Assembly: GCF_005280585.1 (NCBI RefSeq)
Contig: NZ_SZVO01000001.1
Coordinates: forward strand, 1 to 64,000
Length of the DNA: 64,000 nucleotides
Reading direction: 5' to 3'
From: Dyadobacter frigoris
GTDB taxonomy: Bacteria > Bacteroidota > Bacteroidia > Cytophagales > Spirosomataceae
Shown: positions 60,011 to 64,000 of the stretch, piece after piece
Position numbering within the stretch: the stretch's first letter is position 1
Layout: every line of letters begins with the position of its first letter
Program-made: the position numbers and the translations under genes
The notes under the pieces: model-generated
Seen by the model: only the letters and a program-made list of their open reading frames with translations
The model's database searches: none
Told to the model about the DNA's origin: nothing

Positions 60011-60421
60011 TCATTGACCTTGATTTTTCCGGAGCGCCGGAGGCAATTTCAACAAACGGTTAAGCGATTGTTTCGTGGCCGTTTCAATAACGTCAAAAGT
60101 TGAAATTTCTTTCGCAATATACAAAAAAGCAATGTACGACGGCCTTGATTCGGCAGGAAGGGAAAGTAAAGAAGCTTTGTTAAGGCGATATGCTTCCCGG
60201 CAGCGTCTTTTTACCTGATTGCGGTCGACAGCTTTTTTAAACTGGCGCTTTGAAACAGAAAAAAGCAGTTGGGGAAATGGGGGAGGAGTGGTATCGTACA
60301 TGTACAATACCCGAAAAGGAAAGAGGTAGAACGTATGTACATCCGCACTACCTCTCTGAAAAAGCCTTCCAATTAATGTCGGGCTACACAAACGCTCATT
60401 TTTACCAAATGTTTGTTTCAA
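60011..60421 (-). CDS. rnpA: Ribonuclease P protein component
   Basis: The protein subunit of RNase P, which helps the catalytic RNA trim tRNA 5' leaders. 136 residues. It reads MKQTFGKNERLCSPTLIGRL at the start, FPFRVLYMYDTTPPPFPQLL, LFSVSKRQFKKAVDRNQVKR and RRCREAYRLN, the RNR motif near 70-85. The start codon is TTG at 60421-60419; no ATG lies suitably upstream, and the conserved KQTFGKxERL start fixes it. The rpmH-rnpA order is universal. A terminator-like hairpin ends about ten bases before the TTG. Confidence 0.94.
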   Translation of the reverse strand: MKQTFGKNERLCSPTLIGRLFQRGSADVHTFYLFPFRVLYMYDTTPPPFPQLLFSVSKRQFKKAVDRNQVKRRCREAYRLNKASLLSLPAESRPSYIAFLYIAKEISTFDVIETATKQSLNRLLKLPPALRKNQGQ

Positions 60422-60430
60422 GTTCTCGTA

Positions 60431-60477
60431 GAAAAAAACGTGTATTAAGTTTGAGAATTAATCGAACTTAATACACG
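60431..60477 (-). terminator. Terminator or attenuator between rpmH and rnpA
   Basis: On the minus strand CGTGTATTAAGTT (complement of 60465-60477) pairs with AACTTAATACACG (complement of 60439-60451) and is followed by seven T residues (60432-60438). It is a textbook intrinsic terminator after rpmH, yet rnpA begins ten bases further, so it must be leaky or regulated. Confidence 0.85.
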
Positions 60478-60548
60478 ATTAAAGACAAGGTGTCTCCGAT
60501 TTGGTATTACCAACCAGGTATTACCCTACTCAAACTTTCAAACCTTGA

Positions 60549-60707
60549 TTATTGCTTATGACGTTTTTCGTCTGAAACCGATAGTTTCCAACGACCTTTC
60601 TTGCGACGGGCCGTTACAACTTTCCGGCCATTAGCCGAAGACATTCTTTCACGGAATCCGTGCTTATTTCTCCTCTTGCGATTCGATGGTTGATAGGTAC
60701 GTTTCAT
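60549..60707 (-). CDS. rpmH: 50S ribosomal protein L34
   Basis: A 52-residue basic ribosomal protein, too short for most ORF filters. The minus-strand frame from ATG 60707 to TAA 60549 reads [20 protein letters not shown], then [20 protein letters not shown] and [12 protein letters not shown], matching L34 along its whole length. It is first in an rpmH-rnpA-S41 run, with a strong promoter upstream and a terminator/attenuator downstream. Confidence 0.98.
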   Translation of the reverse strand: MKRTYQPSNRKRRNKHGFRERMSSANGRKVVTARRKKGRWKLSVSDEKRHKQ

Positions 60708-60761
60708 CTCATTATCAAATTATTGCGCTGTAAAATCTCTGCTACCCGTAATTTTGGCTTG

Positions 60762-60792
60762 CAAAGGTAGAAAAAAAAATGAATTATGACAA
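60762..60792 (-). promoter_or_regulatory. rpmH promoter
   Basis: On the minus strand TTG (complement of 60790-60792), 20 bases, then TACCTTTG (complement of 60762-60769): an excellent Bacteroidota promoter about 55 bases before the rpmH start. The T-rich spacer is typical of strong promoters in this phylum. Confidence 0.75.
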
Positions 60793-60905
60793 GGCTTAAA
60801 AACTTTTTTCTTTTCATAACATGCAGGTAGTATGAAATTTATAGAAAAATTGAGTAAGATTTGTTGAAATATGAGCACCTGTTTTTTCTTTAAAACCTCA
60901 TCTTC

Positions 60906-61550
60906 ATGTATTACAACGTCCATACACATCCTCATGCGCATGATACCGATGTGCTCTTTATCGAAAATTTATATAAAAACTTTGATCAGAAAATTGAGGG
61001 AAGAAAAGTAAGTATGGGGCTGCATCCGTGGTATCTGGAGGCGGAAAATCTGGATGAACAGCTGGAAAATTTAAGAAATAATATCTCCAGACCGGAAGTT
61101 CTGGCTGTTGGCGAGTGCGGGTTGGACAAACTTTCCAGTACCGACTGGGCATTGCAAGTGAAAGCTTTTCAGTCGCAAATAACGTTAGCAGAGGAAATTA
61201 ACAAGCCAATTATCATTCATTGTGTAAAAGCTTTTAATGATGTTTTGGTGATGTTGAAAAATATTAATGTTCCCGTTATTTTTCATGGGGTTAATAATAA
61301 ACTATCAATCATTCAGCCGGTTATGGATGCTGGATATTATTTATCGTTTGGAAAATCGTTGTTAGGTTTTAATGAAGCCATTCTGAATACCTTCCGGGAA
61401 ACACCTTTGGAGCAGGTGTTTTTAGAGACTGATGATGCCGATGTTGATATTAAAGAAATCTATAAATCAGCGGCACAGATTAAAGATATTTCCGAAAAAG
61501 GGATTCTTTTGCAGGTGGAAAAAAACTTTTTAAACCTATTTCATCAATAA
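60906..61550 (+). CDS. TatD family hydrolase
   Basis: A 214-residue metal-dependent hydrolase of the TatD family (DNase-like activity is known for some members). Metal ligands: HTHPHAHDTD near 7-16, GLHPWYLE near 38-45, GECGLDKLSS near 73-82, IIHCVKAFNDV near 104-114 and FLETDDADVDI near 176-186. It is shorter than typical TatD proteins (about 260), with a reduced C-terminal region. Its stop overlaps the start of tcdA by one base, so the pair is coupled. Confidence 0.88.
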   Translation: MYYNVHTHPHAHDTDVLFIENLYKNFDQKIEGRKVSMGLHPWYLEAENLDEQLENLRNNISRPEVLAVGECGLDKLSSTDWALQVKAFQSQITLAEEINKPIIIHCVKAFNDVLVMLKNINVPVIFHGVNNKLSIIQPVMDAGYYLSFGKSLLGFNEAILNTFRETPLEQVFLETDDADVDIKEIYKSAAQIKDISEKGILLQVEKNFLNLFHQ

Positions 61551-62275
61551 TGGAGGATTTTACCTGGTTGTCCAGAACCGAATTATTAATCGGAAGAGAA
61601 AAACTTATCAAACTTAGTAAAGCGCATGTGCTGGTTATCGGTTTGGGTGGAGTAGGTTCTTTCGCAGCAGAATTTATTTGTAGAAATGGTGTTGGGACGA
61701 TGACAATCGTGGATGGAGATACTGTTGATCCAACCAACAGAAATCGTCAATTACCTGCTTTATCAACCAATCATGGCGTTAGTAAGGCGGATATTATGGC
61801 AGAGCGTTTAAAGGCAATTAATCCGGAATTGACTTTGCACGTTGTCAAAACATTTATCAATCCGGAAGCGGTTGATGAAATTCTTTCAGCCTATCCATAT
61901 GATTATATTGTTGATGCAATCGATAGTGTCACACCGAAAATAACTTTTTTAAAGGAAGCTTTCAACCGGAAAATGCGTATTGTAAGTTCTATGGGTGCGG
62001 GTGGAAGAATGGATCCGACGATGATACGCGTGGTCGATATTTCAAAAACCTTTAATTGTAATTTCGCGCAGCAGGTTAGAAAAAACCTGAAAAAGGAAGG
62101 TATTTACAAAGGAATCAAAGCCGTGTTTTCTTCCGAAGAACAGATCAAAGAATCGCTTATTTTGACTGATGGAAGTAATTACAAGAAATCAGCTTATGGT
62201 ACGATGTCTTATTTACCGGCAACTTTCGGCGCAACCTGTGCTTCTGTGGTGATCCGGGATTTGATTGAAGATTGA
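61550..62275 (+). CDS. tcdA: tRNA threonylcarbamoyladenosine dehydratase
   Basis: An E1-like, ThiF-family enzyme (also called CsdL/YgdL) that uses ATP to cyclise t6A to ct6A in tRNA. 241 residues. It has FTWLSRTELLIGREKLIKLS, VLVIGLGGVGSFAAEFICRN near 28-47 as the nucleotide loop, IVDGDTVDPTNRNRQLPALS near 53-72 (Arg residues for adenylation), and YIVDAIDSVTPKITFLK near 121. The lack of a conserved C-terminal CxxC zinc pair fits this subfamily. It is coupled to the TatD gene. Confidence 0.93.
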   Translation: MEDFTWLSRTELLIGREKLIKLSKAHVLVIGLGGVGSFAAEFICRNGVGTMTIVDGDTVDPTNRNRQLPALSTNHGVSKADIMAERLKAINPELTLHVVKTFINPEAVDEILSAYPYDYIVDAIDSVTPKITFLKEAFNRKMRIVSSMGAGGRMDPTMIRVVDISKTFNCNFAQQVRKNLKKEGIYKGIKAVFSSEEQIKESLILTDGSNYKKSAYGTMSYLPATFGATCASVVIRDLIED

Positions 62276-62280
62276 AATAA

Positions 62281-62311
62281 AAAATCCCGGCATCGTTGCT
62301 ACCGGGATTTT
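62281..62311. terminator. Bidirectional terminator between tcdA and MDR oxidoreductase
   Basis: AAAATCCCGG (62281-62290) and CCGGGATTTT (62302-62311) form a perfect ten-base stem around an 11-base loop. It is six bases past the tcdA stop and 11 bases from the end of the convergent oxidoreductase gene. Confidence 0.85.
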
Positions 62312-62321
62312 GACAAAACGG

Positions 62322-63290
62322 TTAAATCTCAACTACAATTTTCCCCTTCGCCTGATTACTTTCCATATAGCTGTGCGCTTCTGAAATCTGATCCAGTTTG
62401 AAAGTTTTATCAATGTTTAGATTGATTTTTCCTTCCGCGACGGCATCAATAAATTCCTGTAGTAAATCTTTATGCAGGTTTTCTGCGTCACCCATATAAA
62501 CCGTCAGGCGGCCTAATGACGGAATATCTCCCATCGGCGTGAACTCATTCATCGTCCAGGAACCGCCCAGAATGCCAGTCATACAAACAATTCCTTTTGG
62601 ACGGATACATTGCAGAGAATCCTTTAAAGTTTCGATACCAATCAATTCAAGCACTTTATCAACGCCTTTGGGAAAAAGACCTTTTAGCTTTGAATTAATT
62701 TGGCCGTCATCCAAAAGAACATAATCAGCCCCATTTTCTTTTAAATGAATTTCCTTTTCCGGATTCCGGGTCGTAGAAATGACTGTCAATCCCTTCGTTT
62801 TGGCTAGTTGACAAGCTAACATCCCAATAGAAGAAGTTCCGCCGCGAATCAGCAATGTTTCACCTTCTTTGATTTCTAAAGCCTCGTTTAAAGATCCTGA
62901 AACGGTCTGGAACATTTCGGGAATAGCGCTTAGTATATTCCAGGGCAGATTACTTTCAAATGCAAAAACAATTTCCAGCGGAACAGCTGTAAATTCAGCA
63001 TAACCTCCGTCGAAATCTCTTCCCAGGCCACCCATAATAGCAGCCACTTTTTGGCCAATTTTATAAGTACCTGATGGATCATCCTCAATTTCTCCAACAC
63101 ATTCAATTCCTTGGATTCTTGGAAAAACTACGTTTGGTGAATGACCTTGTCTGGTGAATATTTCGGATCTGTTCAGCCCAAACGCCTTTATTTTTATTAA
63201 TACCCAACCTTTTTTTATCTGTGGTTTAGGCCTTTCCTGAATTTCTATAACATCAGGATTTCCTGCTTTTGTCGTTACTGCGGCTTTCAT
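62322..63290 (-). CDS. MDR family NAD(P)-dependent oxidoreductase (quinone reductase-like)
   Basis: A 322-residue medium-chain dehydrogenase/reductase without the structural zinc cysteines, of the quinone oxidoreductase group. The GroES-like start includes IKAFGLNRSEIFTRQGHSPN and VFPRIQGIECVGEIEDD; the Rossmann motif is LLIRGGTSSIGMLACQLAKT near 145-164; NGADYVLLDDGQI follows. It would reduce quinones or enals with NADPH. It ends three bases upstream of nothing else on its strand; the alpha/beta hydrolase gene precedes it by three bases, suggesting one operon. Confidence 0.88.
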   Translation of the reverse strand: MKAAVTTKAGNPDVIEIQERPKPQIKKGWVLIKIKAFGLNRSEIFTRQGHSPNVVFPRIQGIECVGEIEDDPSGTYKIGQKVAAIMGGLGRDFDGGYAEFTAVPLEIVFAFESNLPWNILSAIPEMFQTVSGSLNEALEIKEGETLLIRGGTSSIGMLACQLAKTKGLTVISTTRNPEKEIHLKENGADYVLLDDGQINSKLKGLFPKGVDKVLELIGIETLKDSLQCIRPKGIVCMTGILGGSWTMNEFTPMGDIPSLGRLTVYMGDAENLHKDLLQEFIDAVAEGKINLNIDKTFKLDQISEAHSYMESNQAKGKIVVEI

Positions 63291-63293
63291 TTT

Positions 63294-64000
63294 TTAATAG
63301 TTTGATGATGCGTTATTTTCTTCTACAAGATGTTTGTTTTCCACGATGGTCAAGAACTCTTTGACTTCTTTAAGTGCTTTCTGCGAAGCTTCAGAATGAA
63401 TATTTGCTAACGGCCAGACATGGGTTTGATTCTCGTAAATACTCAATATTGCTTGATTCTGAATTGGTTTGATTTTGTTATAAAAATTGACACTGTCGTC
63501 AAGTAAAATTTCATTGGTACCAACCAGAATAAGTACTGGCGGGAATTCGCTTAAAACAACATTTTCCGGACTTGCTATTTCAACTGGCACTTTGGCGGCA
63601 TAATCAGTAGCTGCCTGTTTCAAATATTCAGGATTAAGAATCGGATCAATAACTCTGTTTTCTTCCATGGATGAATTATTTCCTTCCAAATTAATCCACC
63701 CCGAAATGAATACAACTTTCTCTGGCAATTGAATATTTCGTTTTAGCATTTCACCCACTGAAGAAACGATCAGACCGGTGCCAGCACTATCACCTATAAA
63801 ACTGATTGCATGATCGGGATAGGTTTTAATTAGCTCTTCGTATACCTGAATGACATCTTTAAGCGCAGCCGGAAAAGGATTTTCAGGGGCCAGGGCATAA
63901 TCAACAAATAAAATTCTCCTTTGAAGCTTTTCAGAAAAGTGGCTGACCATACTTGCATGTGACCGGATAGAACCGAGAGCAAATACGCCTCCGTGCAAGA
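63294..64000 (-). CDS. Alpha/beta hydrolase (HSL/esterase type), 5' end beyond the window
   Basis: An alpha/beta hydrolase of the hormone-sensitive-lipase group, lacking its N-terminus because the gene runs past the window edge; the first visible residues are the oxyanion HGG motif (HGGVFALGSIRSHASMV). It has VDYALAPENPFPAALKDVIQ, the nucleophile elbow SFIGDSAGTGLIVSSVGEML near 65-84, PPVLILVGTNEILLDDS with the acid, and the terminal His in ENQTHVWPLANI. An apparent start at 63998 (TTG) is not a real start because the fold needs more residues before HGG. It precedes the MDR oxidoreductase. Confidence 0.88.
   Translation of the reverse strand, partial: LHGGVFALGSIRSHASMVSHFSEKLQRRILFVDYALAPENPFPAALKDVIQVYEELIKTYPDHAISFIGDSAGTGLIVSSVGEMLKRNIQLPEKVVFISGWINLEGNNSSMEENRVIDPILNPEYLKQAATDYAAKVPVEIASPENVVLSEFPPVLILVGTNEILLDDSVNFYNKIKPIQNQAILSIYENQTHVWPLANIHSEASQKALKEVKEFLTIVENKHLVEENNASSNY

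Overview
The window reads as chromosomal DNA of a Bacteroidota bacterium, most likely a Cytophagales member close to Dyadobacter or Spirosoma. That placement is inferred from the protein families present (DUF2480, DUF4296, a nagB-PIG-L fusion, a Bat cluster, a bacterial GH3 protein) and from promoters that fit the Bacteroidota consensus TTTG-N(18-21)-TAnnTTTG. Apart from one interval, the content is housekeeping genes in short operons separated by clear hairpin terminators.

Layout. 1-520: 3' end of a 23S rRNA gene, a spacer carrying two 75-bp tandem repeats that begin with the start of 5S rRNA, then the 5S gene and its terminator. 1.1-5.1 kb: GH92 mannosidase, a ModE-like regulator and an OpgC-like acyltransferase. 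5.4-13.7 kb: dxs, two tandem rhomboids, mutL, a 54-residue membrane protein absent from simple long-ORF lists, and a nagB deaminase fused to a PIG-L/LmbE domain. 14-19.8 kb: glyA, a TPR membrane protein, ribH, aspartate kinase, serS. 19.9-27.8 kb: an ABC ATPase with a small membrane protein, a MutS-like ATPase, two GT-C-like membrane proteins, an acyl-CoA dehydrogenase and an AraC regulator whose promoters share a palindrome at -33, and an NTF2-like protein. 28-30.9 kb: lipoprotein, WYL regulator and a divergent RecD/Pif1-like helicase.

30.9-35.0 kb is the accessory zone. It holds a DUF433/DUF5615 toxin-antitoxin-like pair, an orphan MNT nucleotidyltransferase, a two-gene operon of a DUF3696-type AAA ATPase with an unrecognised partner, a cluster of REP-like palindromes and a gene remnant. 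The ATPase-partner operon is the best candidate here for an undescribed system, probably anti-phage defence, but this is inference.

35.1-45.1 kb: SWIM protein; ECF sigma, anti-sigma, gmk and nadD; mreBCD; GH3 protein, dxr and a membrane protein. Together with dxs, two MEP isoprenoid steps lie in this window. 45.1-52.9 kb: a minus-strand surface-glycan-like cluster (three GT2 enzymes, a PhyH dioxygenase, a five-bladed propeller protein, a methyltransferase), an M20 amidohydrolase and a DPM1-type glycosyltransferase. 53-64 kb: DUF4296 lipoprotein; DUF58, BatD-like, BatA-like and rnhB; DUF2480 and tsaB; S41 protease, rnpA and rpmH, with an attenuator-like terminator between rpmH and rnpA; TatD, tcdA, an MDR oxidoreductase and an alpha/beta hydrolase cut by the window edge.

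No CRISPR array, tRNA gene, complete transposase or prophage was recognised. All functional calls come from reading sequence motifs; no database search was possible.
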